DNA of 64,000 bases from Arabidopsis thaliana (taxonomy: Eukaryota > Streptophyta > Magnoliopsida > Brassicales > Brassicaceae). The notes beneath the pieces are model-generated. The model saw only the letters and a list, made by a program, of their open reading frames with translations, ran no database searches and had not been told where the DNA came from. The first letter of the stretch is position 1; each line of letters starts with the position of its first letter. The stretch is taken from the NCBI RefSeq assembly GCF_000001735.4, contig NC_003070.9, positions 20,011,971 through 20,075,970 of the forward strand, read 5' to 3'. This document shows positions 11,121 to 22,061 of this stretch, piece by piece. The translations under genes and the position numbers were made by a program.

Positions 11121-11547
11121 ATTGAAATTGCATATTACTACTTGCTAAATTGAAAAGGGTAAAATCGATAATCAAAAGAAAATAAAGTACTCAATCTTGT
11201 AATCACTTTAGAAAATGCTGCATCCAACAATGGGATAAAGTTTTTTGTGGCAATCTCATTATTGATCCGTGAAAATTTACCATGTAGCATAAATATATGT
11301 GTAAAATAAAGTGAATAATAACAAATTGTAGGTGTTCGAAAAAGAAAAAAGAAAAACTATTGTAATTCACAAATTTCACAGCTACAAAATAGTAATTTTA
11401 CGTATATATTTCATTATACAATATAATAGAGCATCTATAATTTCCGCACACACAAAAGATGATCACACATACATACCTAAACCTTACATGTATACGGAAA
11501 TTACGATCACACGAACAAGAAAGCATTATTACATAACCACGAAAGCT

Positions 11548-11772
11548 TTAAGCTCCACAACCGCCGGCACAGCCGGCACCACCACCACAACAGCAGCCAT
11601 TGCCGCGGCTAAAAGCCCTGCTAGTTCTGGTCTTACTACCTGACGTCATCACACGAAGCCCTCCATCTTTCTCTCCCGTCTTACCCTTTTTAATATCTCG
11701 CGACGGTGAAGACGGAGACGACGAAGGCTTTTTATTCTTCCGGCTGAGGATTCCACAAAACATACGAACCAT
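11548..11772 (-). CDS. Small Cys-anchored, Gly/Cys-tail protein, copy 5
   Basis: This is an unrecognised 74-residue protein. The start is the ATG at 11772 (MVRMFCGILSRKNKKP); the frame upstream reaches only a GTG before a stop. Parts: hydrophobic/Cys N-terminus with a basic run, a Ser/Pro linker, DIKKGKTGEKDGGLRV, a Ser/Thr/Arg stretch, and the short tail CCCGGGAGCAGGCGA. Fewer N-terminal Cys than copy 1. Membrane attachment is inferred; function unknown. Confidence 0.65.
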   Translation of the reverse strand: MVRMFCGILSRKNKKPSSSPSSPSRDIKKGKTGEKDGGLRVMTSGSKTRTSRAFSRGNGCCCGGGAGCAGGCGA

Positions 11773-11853
11773 CGAGATCGTATAGCAAAACTCAGTCACA
11801 GCTTATAACAATTAATAAAGAGCGTTTTTCCTTGTTTTATGAAAAAAGGATGT

Positions 11854-11919
11854 CTATATATAATACATGCATATGATTGATGTTCTTTTACTTGTGGATA
11901 TCCCTCAATCTCTGTTGAC
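11854..11919 (-). promoter_or_regulatory. TATA box and GTCAACAG box, copy 5
   Basis: The W-box core is 11915-11919 (plus strand); the coding strand reads GTCAACAGAGATTGAGGGATA. The best TATA box (TTATATATAG, 11854-11863) is farther away than in the other copies, so an inserted stretch is likely. Confidence 0.35.
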
Positions 11920-12536
11920 TTTGTAAATATATAAACTTACGACATATTCATACCCTATTTGCCTTTAAACAATACAAAAGTTGTGGAAAAAAATTCTATT
12001 ATGCGCATAACGAATGTGACCGTTATTTCTTTCAAATACATAGGAGATCCGTTCAAAATCTACATACCTAAGCAAAAATGTTGAGAGATGAATAACTCTC
12101 TTTTGACTATATGTTCCCATATATTTTAAAGCTAATTGCTAATAGTATATTAATGTATATATAATCAGATAAACATTGTGTGGTACAAGTACTCGTACCA
12201 CTTAACGCTTGTTTGTTTGGTGGAAGTAGGGCGACTCAAAATAATAAAGGACCCAGAGCTGAAAAAAAAAATAGTTCTCATTTCCTGTGTTTTGTTATGC
12301 AAATTCTTTTTTGGATCGTAATTGTACTAGATTTACTTTAAAAAAAAAGAGAAATTTTGGGTGGACCTGTACATCAGCTCCTCCAGCACATGTGTAGAGC
12401 CGGGCCTGGGTGGAAGGTAAGAACAAAAGAAAGAAAGAAAAAGAATGCACGTATTTAAGACCATTTTGTTACACCAAGCAACAGCCACCACCATCTAAGA
12501 TGGTACGGTAACATACGTTTGAACCGTTAAATCAAC

Positions 12537-12885
12537 GGCTGCAACCGCAGCTACAATTATCGCAATTATTCATGTATGTTTATACGGAATTAATGTTCAA
12601 ACAAAAAGGATTTTCAATTAACAAACACAATCAAATCTCTCTTTCTTTTCCTTCTCTATTAGGTTTAAAGCATGTATTTTACACTGGAACCCTAGAAACA
12701 GTCAAGAGTCATTATCTTTTCGATCACATAGATACAAATTAAAGAAAATCTCGTGAGTAACAACTAACAAAGGATACAATACAAATCTCTTGAGTAACAA
12801 CTAACAAATATCGAAAGAACAATGGCGTTATTTCGGTAACCATGAAAGGTATATATGACGAAGAAGCTAATGCCCAAAAAAGAGA
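12537..12885. repeat. Duplicated 3' flank, copy A
   Basis: Collinear with 14015-14355: ctgcaaccgcagctacaattatcgca / cacaaccgcagctgcaattatcgca, ggatacaatacaa in both, atcgaaagaacaatg in both, tatgacgaagaagctaa / tatgacgaaaaagctaa. On the minus strand both copies encode a short Cys-rich string (CDNCSCGC). Confidence 0.65.
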
Positions 12886-13491
12886 TAAAGAAATATCATT
12901 ATCTTATATCTAAAGAGAACCTCAAATTTTAACATCCCCCACATCCACCTCCTCCTCCCCCACCACCACATCCCCCCACCACCGCCACTGTGACCACCAT
13001 CACAACCGTTGTCACCACCGCTACTGCCACCACAATCACCAGCAAATGCTGAAGTAGAAGCTGCAGGCGTCACATCATCTCTCTGTCTCCGAGGCCTCTC
13101 CAAATTTTTAGGCCCCTGATAGCGCAAGGTATTGTCTACTGCGTTTGGCCTCAGTGGAATGACAGATTTCTTCACAACGGTTTCGCTTTTACCCCACAAG
13201 CGATCTTCATGAATATAATCAACGTCAAATCTGCGACACTATAATGAAAAGATTAAAAAAAATTAAAAAAGAAACATCCTCTCTCGTACCATTTCCGACA
13301 TCAATGTTTCTTGTCTGAAGTGTCGGAGCAGAAACAATTTGTCGCTGCCACTCCGGTGTCTGTGGCGGCTCCGGTAGCTGAAACTTCTTCTTCTTGTTCT
13401 TGTAACAACAGATAAACATTATGACAACAACTCCCGCTAAAACGCCGCTGATGCCTACAACAATAAGTTTGTACTTATCATCGAATTTCAT
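12867..13491 (-). CDS. Single-pass membrane protein with Gly/Cys-rich tail (frame-shifted end)
   Basis: This unrecognised two-exon gene is a larger relative of the neighbouring family. Exon 1 (13491-13290) encodes a short N-terminus, a membrane helix (residues about 8-28, KLIVVGISGVLAGVVVIMF), then CCYKNKKKK and a proline-rich stretch. A likely 85-base intron (GTACGA...GAAG) joins to exon 2 (13204 onward): DRLWGKSETVVKK, a basic segment, TPAASTSAF, and a Gly/Cys tail. As written, the frame passes a C6 run (12972-12977) into an Arg/Trp-rich end that stops at 12867. One base fewer in that run would give the usual tail GGCGGGGGGGGCGGC with a stop at 12929-12931. The family KDGGL motif is absent. 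Topology with a basic cytosolic side is inferred. Confidence 0.6.
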
Positions 13492-13499
13492 GGTTTCTT

Positions 13500-14455
13500 T
13501 GTTTCGTTTGGAAAACTGATAATATCTCTATAGAACTTAGCAGAGTTAATGATGAATGAGGAAGATGCATATGACATAATGAGGGATTAGTGAGCATTTA
13601 ATAAGGAAACCAGAAATTTGTGATTTTAATCTAATTACGGGAAGGACTTTGAGACTCCTAAATCATAGAGATATAAATGTAGTCCTATATTCGGATAACA
13701 TACAACATGCATTATTGGATGTCCAATAAGTCTACCACTATCGAATTTTTGACCACAATTTCTCTCAACGCACTCGCTCGTAGTAGCCAAAATAGAGTTA
13801 ATACAAAACAGAACGAATTAATTACTGATCACTACCATCGACCATTATACTTACGAAAATGTAATAATTGATTTTTATTACTTCTTACGTTTCACAACAT
13901 TTTATTTCTTGGTTTTTGCTCTTTAATGTATCAACTAAGAATTTTCGTTTTGGAAATTCGGAGCATACTCAATAAAATACTCGTACTTCAAACTTGAAAG
14001 TAATTTATTCATGGCTACGGTTGAAGCGGCGGCCACAACCGCAGCTGCAATTATCGCAAGTGTGACCATATGTGTGTTTACGGAATTGTTCATTCGATAA
14101 GATTTCATTGAACAAATACACTACTCTCTCTCTCTTTTCTTCTCTATTACGGCATGTATAAGACACTAGAACCAACACTCAAGAACCATTCTCTTTTCAA
14201 TTACACATCCAAAAACAGGCTTAAACCCTTAATAACCCATTGATGAAAAGGGATACAATACAATCTCCTCAGTAACAAAGATCGAAAGAACAATGCCGTT
14301 ATTACGGAAACCCTCAAAACGTATGACGAAAAAGCTAACGCCCAAATTTTGAGTACTAGTTCAAAAGAAATGGGTACCGTTTTAAGTAGAGGCAAGATCT
14401 AGAGTACGATCTATAAACTCAACCGGCGATGAAGTTTTTTAAGAAGTTTGAAACC
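13500..14455. other. Intergenic DNA holding duplicated 3' flank, copy B
   Basis: About 13655-13770 matches 8590-8705. About 14015-14355 is copy B of the flank repeat at 12537-12885. A plus-strand 29-codon frame from 14011 and a minus-strand Cys-rich frame (CDNCSCGCGRRFNRS) overlap; neither is supported as a gene. The right end is the 3' UTR side of the next gene. Confidence 0.45.
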
Positions 14456-14463
14456 TGAGTTCT

Positions 14464-16617
14464 CTATTTGTAGCTTTGTGACACCTCTAAAACGAGCTTG
14501 TCCATGAACTGGTATTTCTTATCAAATCCCCAACCTGGATTACTCTGCATTGCCAAAAGTATTTCAGAAAAACATCAATACCTCTCTAGAGATATCTGAT
14601 AGAAAGAGAGTAATGTTAGATGAAGAGTTTGAGTGTTTAGTTAAAGAGATCAAACCTTAAGAGTAAGAGCTGCACGATCTGCAAATCGTTTCACGGAATC
14701 AGGTGCACTTGCGGGAAGCGTTGTAGCAATTCTATCGAGTTCCTCGTTCTGTTTCTTAGCAGTTACACGATCAGGACCACTGTAGTGATCAACAATCTCT
14801 TTCATAAGGGGAGCCTGTGTCATCGCTTCATTAATTGCTTCCTGCAGAAAGTGAGAAATTCAAGTGATCATCAACTGAAACAAAATATTGCGTCGATTCA
14901 TATAAAAACAAATTCACAAATTGAACACTATTACCTCCCATTCTTCTTGATCCTTGATTCCTTCGTAAGCCACTATGAAAGGCTTCACCTTCTCAAGGCA
15001 CTCACGCAGAGACATTGGTGGTTTCTCATCAATGTCAGGATTTGATCCAAAGTCTGGCATAATGTATTCAGGCTCACACTCAATCTGCAAACCAAAATAG
15101 ATAGAGAAAACTAAGAGACTCAAAAACCAACAAAAAGAGCACTTTCTCCATCGCTCCTTTGACTGAATGACCGATTTCACAATGAAAGAACAAAAACCAT
15201 AGAGGCTATTATAAATCTGAAAATCATACAAGACGAGATGGTGGCCTACTTTTGTACATTGTGCATATTTCAGTCAAACAACTTCAAAGCCACCACAACC
15301 AATTCTACCACATTATAGAGTATGACTCAATACTAATACTATTGCTACTCGAGAATTCAATATTCCTAATACTATTTGAAGTTTCAGTGTTACCATTCTC
15401 AGTAGCAAGTTGTATACTTTTCTAGACAATTCATAGAGAAAATAAAACACAGAAACATTTACCATGAGATTGGTATCATAAGCATCTATAATGGCATCGT
15501 GAGTAGTAGAAGGCAACGCCTTTTCGCAAATTTCCTCAAAACCTTCCGCAAGCGTTTTCATCAATTCAGGTCCCATTTTCTCAGCAAACTTCTCTCCATC
15601 AGCTGAATCTCCAGCAAATATACGCATAGCCTCTTGTTCACCTTCTTCTTCTTTCTTATCATCTCTCCATCCATCACCACCTCTTCCTCTGCCTCTCCCT
15701 CTTGCTCCTCTTCCTCTCCCTCTCCCTCTCCCTCCTCTTCCTCCCACACTGCTTCCTTCAGCTTCACCACGCGAAAGCTCACTCCTTGCTCTTCTTCCAG
15801 CCTCTTCCGCACTCAATTGCGGCTTAGGAGTTCCATCTTTGACCGTTGGAGCCCGCTTCTGCTGAGGTTGTACTCTCTGCTGCTGCGGTGGAGGCGGAGG
15901 GCGTCGAATTTGGCGGTTATCTTCTTGTCGGATTGGAGCAGATTCCACAAGAGGCTTTCCTCGACCTGCTCCACTAGGATGTGAAAATTCGTTTCCTAAT
16001 GCATTGAATATGTTATCAGGTGGATCAGCTTGACCAGGTTTAGACTCTGGTGGTGGTGGAGACGAAGTTGCGTCCTGCATCTCCTGCAGCTTCACAAATA
16101 CAGGACTTCCCTGAGATTCATCATTAGGCTGCTGCTGTGGTTGCGAACGCGGCTGCTGCTGTTGTGGTTGTGAACGCTGTTGCTGCGATTGAGACTGTTG
16201 TTGCTGCGGTGGAGGCGGCGATTGGCGAGGAGGTTCAGCAGCGAAAGGTGAAACGGTGTCTGATCCAACGGATCCTCTTCCACGGCCAATACTAGGAGAA
16301 TCTGATTTGACAAATGACGTAAACGCAGGAGAAATCGAATCAGATTGGATCGGACGACCACGACCATGACCATAACCTCCGGCAGATGACGGTTCACGTC
16401 CAGGAACCACCGGTTCACGATTTACACCGAATTGTCCTCTTCCAGCGGCGGGAAATCCTCCATCTTCACCGGAACCGCGTCCACGACCACGGCCGGAGGA
16501 GTCGGAGGAAGAGGAGAAATGAGATGTGGATTGGGTGAGAAATGGAGTTTGTTTGACTAAGGATGCAATGGTGAAGCCATTAGGGTTTGAGAATCTTCTT
16601 CCTATAGCACTTCTCAT
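14464..16617 (-). CDS. Q/P-rich RGG-repeat protein with helical C-terminal domain
   Basis: The predicted product has 523 residues in four exons (16617-15463, 15084-14935, 14841-14656, 14544-14464), all phase 0. It matches what I recall as AT1G53645, annotated as a hydroxyproline-rich glycoprotein. I see no secretory signal peptide. The start MRSAIGRRFSNPNGFTIASL is rich in Arg/Ser and free of acidic residues for about 45 residues, which is typical of a mitochondrial presequence. Then come RGRGRG patches, Gln/Pro-rich stretches (about residues 125-265), an RGRGRGRGARGRGRGRG block, and a C-terminal acidic/helical domain (about residues 325-523, DNA encoding EAMRIFAGDSADGEKFAEKM onward) that looks like the conserved part. 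An RNA- or ribosome-linked organellar role is inference; the glycoprotein label is probably a composition artefact. Confidence 0.85.
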
Positions 16618-17291
16618 CTGTGAGATCTCTTCAAATTTCAAGAACTTTCGTAAACACTGGCGATTGAGGATTTGAGGGTTTTGAGTTACTGTGTTAATCG
16701 GAAAATGGGGGTTTTCCGAAACGTCGCCGTTTCTGTTGACTTATTGCTGCATATTTGTAAATTCATCCCTGTAGTTTGAGTACCTGATGGGAAGAGATTT
16801 ATACTTTTCGATTTGTCGAAATCCCCCATAGTTATAGACATTAGGCCAAATTCAAGCACATTACAAAGAAAATGATCCAAAATTTAATTTTGCAGTTCCA
16901 TCCCTGGATTTTGATACCTGACGGAAAATGAAATATACTTTTCCATTGACCCAAAAACTCCTATGAAGAGAATGATTATGCCAAAACTTAAGCGTTCAAC
17001 ACTTCAACATAAATAGTAAAATCTAAAATCTCCTAAATTCTAAACTTTTTTAGTTAAGAACCAACAAAAATGATCAAAAAAAAACCTTTAAAGAAAGATG
17101 ATATGACTCAATAAGTCAAAGAACTCAGAACAAGAACTCAAAATCCAAGAAGCATGTTCATGGTTGTTGTCTTTCCAGAAACTACATAATTGGAAAACAA
17201 CTGCTCTAGAAAAAGAAAGACAACTGAAAAAGAATAAATAACTGAATATTGTTGCATCACTCTCCTTCATCAACAAAGCCTCTGTTTTCTC

Positions 17292-19273
17292 CTAGTTTGG
17301 CGATGGTGATCGAGTGATTCGCGATCTCACTGGTGTCTTTGAAGGGCTTACCCTGAAGAATTCAAAAGATTTCATTTCAAATTGTTTTTATATTCAATGA
17401 AAGGTTTGTCACAAAAGAGAAATAATGTGTGTACCTTATCGGCTGAGATCCTAAGACTATTCCGCTGCAGTTTAGCGCTGCAACTGCACTCTCTGCCTTT
17501 TTATCCCGTAAACAAACGCATATTCAGTTGTTAAGTAAAAACTAAGCCTTGAAAAGTTCAGCTTTACTTGTTAACACTAACAAAAGAGGACACAGAAGCT
17601 GAGTTTTAACAGGAGTTTACCATGGCAAATTCAACAAAAGCTATGCGAGTAGAATGCACTTGGTCACCAAGAAGCCTTAAGCGAGTAACCTGTACAGAGA
17701 GAGAAGATAGAAAAAAGTTGAATGTTATTGTTGTTTTACAAATTTCATATTATCTTTATGAGAGCAGAAAAAGCAAGTTTTCGGATTCTAGACTGACCTC
17801 ACCGCAGGCAGACTGAAAGAAGGTATTGACATCATCTTCAGTGGCCTGCAATTTATAGGAATCTCTCAAATCCGAGAACAAGTATGCAAACGCAATCTAA
17901 ACTTTAACGGAGAAAAAGTATTTACATTCTTGTCAACATTTGTGCAGTAGATGGTCCTTGAACACATCTCTCTTTCATCTTCTGACTGAATAAAACACCA
18001 AAGGAAATAGTGGAAACCATCATTTTTGTTTCTAAAACTGTAAGCTACTATGCAGGCTGAGAAAAATGGAACTTCTTGTTTTTTACCCTGGGGAGAAATG
18101 TGGGATTCACTGGAAGAATAGCAGTTTTTGAAGGTAAGACTCTAACTGGGTAATATCCGATCATTGTTCCACCAAGACTTAAAGCCGATCGTGCACCTTC
18201 TGTTTTTCAAAACAAATTCATACTAATGTAACTCAAACTTGACACTTGAATTTTGTTTGTAAAGAAGATTAAGTAAAATCCAATAGCTTTAACTTACGGT
18301 CATCAGAAAACTCAACAAACGCAAAGCGAAGAACTGAATTCGGATCCCCGCAGATTCGACAATCAACAACCTTCAGAAGAAGAATGTAATATTAATTAAC
18401 AAACAAAAGATGAAAACCGGTAACAAAGCTTATAGATTTCAACTTACTTGTCCACAGCTGCTGAACAAGCCAGCAAGGCCTTCCTCAGTCACCTATTTGA
18501 AAAAAAAAAAAAAAAATAGGTGACAATGTTGAAAAACTGAATCTTTTTTCTGAAAATCTAAAAAGAGGGTTTAAGTAACTTACACTCTGATCAATGTCAG
18601 AGACATACACTGTTCTTCTAATACTATCTTCTCTTTGAGCCTTAGAAGCTCTTCCAGGTAACCTCACTCTCCTCCCTTGGTTATAGTTGTTTCTTCTCTG
18701 TAATCCACAAAGCCAAAACAAAAAACAGACAATTTACCAAAACTCTTAATGAAATGTTAAGTAACGATCATATAAGAGTTGCAAAACTTGACAATGTAAC
18801 TATTAGCCAACCAAACCAGATCAAAAAACAAAACTTTCTATATGAAACTTCAAGCTAGAGACTTTCCAGCACAAAGACCTAAACCCACTTAGAATGAAAC
18901 CTCATTTAGAGGTCAACCAAAAATCCAAACTTTACCAATCAAAATATAATCAGAAACAGAAGAGAGATTGTACCCTCCGGTTAATGGCAACCTTTTTGTT
19001 GTCTTCACCAGATGGCTTTATAGCAATCACAAAATCGTCAGACTGATTAGTATTCCTCTTGTAAGAAGGGAAAAACTCCTTAGCTTCAGGATTGAGTTTC
19101 TTGAACATGGCAACAAGCTTCTTCATTTGATCATATTCCGGTTTGGATTTGGGTTTGAGGTCATCCGATTCGATTTCCGGTTTAGAATCCGTGCTCTTCT
19201 CAATTCCGTCTCCAGTTCCACCATCGTTGATTACGTCATTTGAATCAGTGGCCATCTCAGTGATCGCAGCCAT
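17292..19273 (-). CDS. CID8: CTC-interacting-domain RNA-binding protein CID8
   Basis: Ten coding exons (19273-18974, 18697-18584, 18492-18448, 18370-18298, 18199-18087, 17985-17926, 17845-17798, 17689-17621, 17496-17435, 17352-17292) give 314 residues with consistent phases. The PAM2 motif (LNPEAKEFFPS, about residues 60-70) binds the C-terminal MLLE domain of poly(A)-binding protein. A basic stretch RRNNYNQGRRVRLPGR (about 100-115) is a likely nuclear signal. RRM1 (about 128-203, TVYVSDI and FAFVEF) and RRM2 (about 225-300, TIYCTNV and IAFVEF) follow, then a short Ser/Arg/Pro tail. The role in the family is mRNA binding coupled to PABP. A 5' UTR intron probably lies between about 19290 and 19480. 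Confidence 0.95.
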
Positions 19274-19559
19274 TAATTAGATCAGAAAATTCCAAAAAAA
19301 TATAAAACAACAAAAAGGATCACAATTCAACAAAAAACAAGAGACAGAGGAAAGAAAAAGTTGCGAACTTTTCCTTCTCTCTTCAGTCGAATTTCGTAAA
19401 AAAGATGCAAAATTTGATGAGATTAATCGAGTTTTATTGAACACCCATTTCAGAATACGAGAATGCTTAATCGTAGACAATATATAAATCTAGTGCGGTG
19501 GTTTCAGAAGGTGGCGATGGATGAGAAGAAGAAGAAGAAGAAGGAATGATGGGTTTTGG

Positions 19560-20570
19560 TTTGTTGCTTAGGCCTTTTTCTAGCTCAATCAAATAGACCA
19601 AAACTCTCTAACAAGAGTGCTTCTCTTTTTTTTCGGACTAAGATTTTTTTCTTAATTAATTTCGTCAAATGTAAAATTAAAAAGAAAAGAAAAGTTATGA
19701 TTCTTTATTATTTTATGTTCCTCTTGAGGGCCTTTAGATAATTACATATTTTACACATACACCAGTTTATTACATTTTTTATATTGAAAAAAATCTTTAG
19801 TAGTTTTAGTACACTTTTTTTGCTAAGAAATATATTACACATTACTAATATTATTATTTAATATAATTGTTAAAATGTTATTATTTTTGTTATGGATATT
19901 AGATAGGGTGTGGTCTTTCATATGGACTGCATTGAAATGTGTTATTTTTTAGATACTGTTAGTTTGACACATCAACAAAATTTTGATTATTTTATAAACT
20001 TTTATTTTCTTCATAATTGCAAGCAATTGTTATAATAATTAGTCCATAAATCTTTGGATTCGTTGGGGGATTTTTTCCTTTTTTTAATATATTTTTTAAC
20101 TATTGCTGGGATTTTATAGTTCCACTTTTATAATCTGCTTTTATTCTATTTTGTTATTTTATTTTACATTTCAATTTTGGTTTGCAGTTACTTTTGTATT
20201 GATATCCCTAATAACAGTAACCACACAACAATATGATAATTTTCTGGTTTTTCTAATATAAAATTTGAATGGTTTCTCGTCAGGAAAAAAAAATACAAAC
20301 AAAAAATGTAAGACTTTGCAACGATGTATTAAGTGTGTAATTTGTTTTGCATTTTTTTATTGTTGCATAGAAAAACTATCAATTTCTTACCAAAACTCAA
20401 ATTACAAATTTAGAGTTTTCATAAATTTAAACTCACTTCACTTCTTCAGATTACGAGTTTTAGTGTTTAAAATTAATGAGTTGGTCTATAAGAGCTTCGT
20501 GTGTTGGGGATTTGAAAAGATTAACCAAAGCTTTGTAAGAATTTTGCACCCAAAAAAAAAAGTTTTTGTA
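19560..20570. other. AT-rich intergenic DNA
   Basis: No gene is supported. Short frames are T-rich and carry no recognisable protein. The region separates CID8 (minus) from the transporter gene (plus). Confidence 0.5.
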
Positions 20571-20573
20571 AGA

Positions 20574-21735
20574 AGGGTGAATTAGCTGTATAGCCATATT
20601 AGGACAAAAAATTAAAAATATAGCCATATAATTTACGTAATTCAGCAAGTAACCAAAAACTCTAACTAATTACAAGTCTATCCCTGCATTATTTCCTTAT
20701 TTTCCAATTTGCCATGACTCATCATCTTCTTCGTTTTGTTGATCAGATATTGATCTAAAGGTAATATTCTATATGTTCTAAAGGTAATGGATTGTGAATC
20801 AGATATTGATTTAAAGGTAATGTTTTTTTAACAGACCTTTTTCATTCATCATCTTCTTCGTTGCTTCTTCTCTTCTCTCCATCCAACAGAAAATTTCCAG
20901 AAAATTTAAATTTTTTATATCAATCCATTCTAATTTAAAAACATCTATTGATTTAAGAAAACTAAACCCTAAGATACTATATATGGAACCCAAACAAAAA
21001 TAATTAAACTAAATGAAATCATCTCAAGTTTCAGTTTTTAGAAATCTGACAAAATCATGTTTATATACTTTTAATCTCTTTTCTCCTTTCCTAAAGCGAA
21101 TTGAAATCGATTCGATTTTGGGTTTAAATTTGTGTTAAGGATTTTCAATTTTATATATTGATCAAACCAGAAAATATTCAATAAGATCTTGTGAGTCTTC
21201 GTTTTCATTTTTTTTTTGTTCTAACTAGCAAATAGAATGGTACAAAATTGAAAGTAAAATAGAAAACTATAGTTCGGTTCTGTTTTAATTAAGTTAAAGT
21301 AGAAAAAAAAGATGAGAGGCGAGAGAGGTGAAACAAGCAATGGAAGAGAGGAAGAAGTGATTAAGGTGGTGGTGGTGTGTATGGTGTAGGTCGTAGTAAT
21401 ATTTGTGTTGGTGGTTGCAGTGGTCGTGTGTCAATTGCGGCGGCAATAATGGTGATGATGGTAGAGATGACAGCGTAATGGTAGTTTCTATGGTGGTGAC
21501 GATTGCAGTGGTGATGGTGATGATGGTATGACATTTGTGGAAATAGTGGTGGATGCAATGATGATGACGGTTACAAGGGTAATGGTTGTAATAGCATAGA
21601 AGAGATGGTGATTGTATAGTTAAGGGTACTTTAGTATATATTATAGTTTATATACAAAATGTCTCTGTTTTTTTTGTTGGTTAGTTTCTTAATTATAGTT
21701 TTTTTGTTAGTCAATTTTGCAAATTTCCCTTTTAA
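20574..21735. mobile_element. Possible non-autonomous Mutator-like element
   Basis: The right end reads ...gtcaattttgcaaatttccctt, whose reverse complement (agggaaatttgcaaaattga) resembles the ends of Arabidopsis MULE/VANDAL elements. The left end (agggtgaattagctgtatag) is a weak partner. Inside are the block shared with 10.9-11.1 kb and a GGTGG/GATGATGG-rich stretch (21361-21600). I found no clear target-site duplication and no transposase. Limits and family are uncertain. Confidence 0.3.
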
Positions 21736-22061
21736 GAATAATGATATATATAAAAAAAAAATAAAAAAATAATGATATTATACTGGGCTTTAATTTTACT
21801 GGTCAACAAAAGCCCATAGTCTCTCATTATGTGTTTATGACCCGTGTACCCGACCCATCTTTATAAATTAAAACGGATTTCGTAGAAAAGAAGTTATTTA
21901 AAGAGGGATCCGCTAATTTCTTCGTTACTTTTAGTCAACTTTAAAGAGTTTGCTTAGAAGATGGAAAAGTGAGGTACTATTGAATATTCAAGAAGAAGAC
22001 ATACCAAATGAGAATCGCAATATCTTTTGCTGATTTGAGACCAAAACGATTGTTGACTCTA

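Noticed and set aside
15634-16418. Ser- and Asn-rich frames overlapping the RGG-repeat gene
   Set aside because: Frame shadows of Gly/Arg and Gln/Pro repeats.
21361-21558. His-rich 65-codon minus frame
   Set aside because: Product of GGTGGT/GATGAT simple repeats; no start context or homologue recognised.
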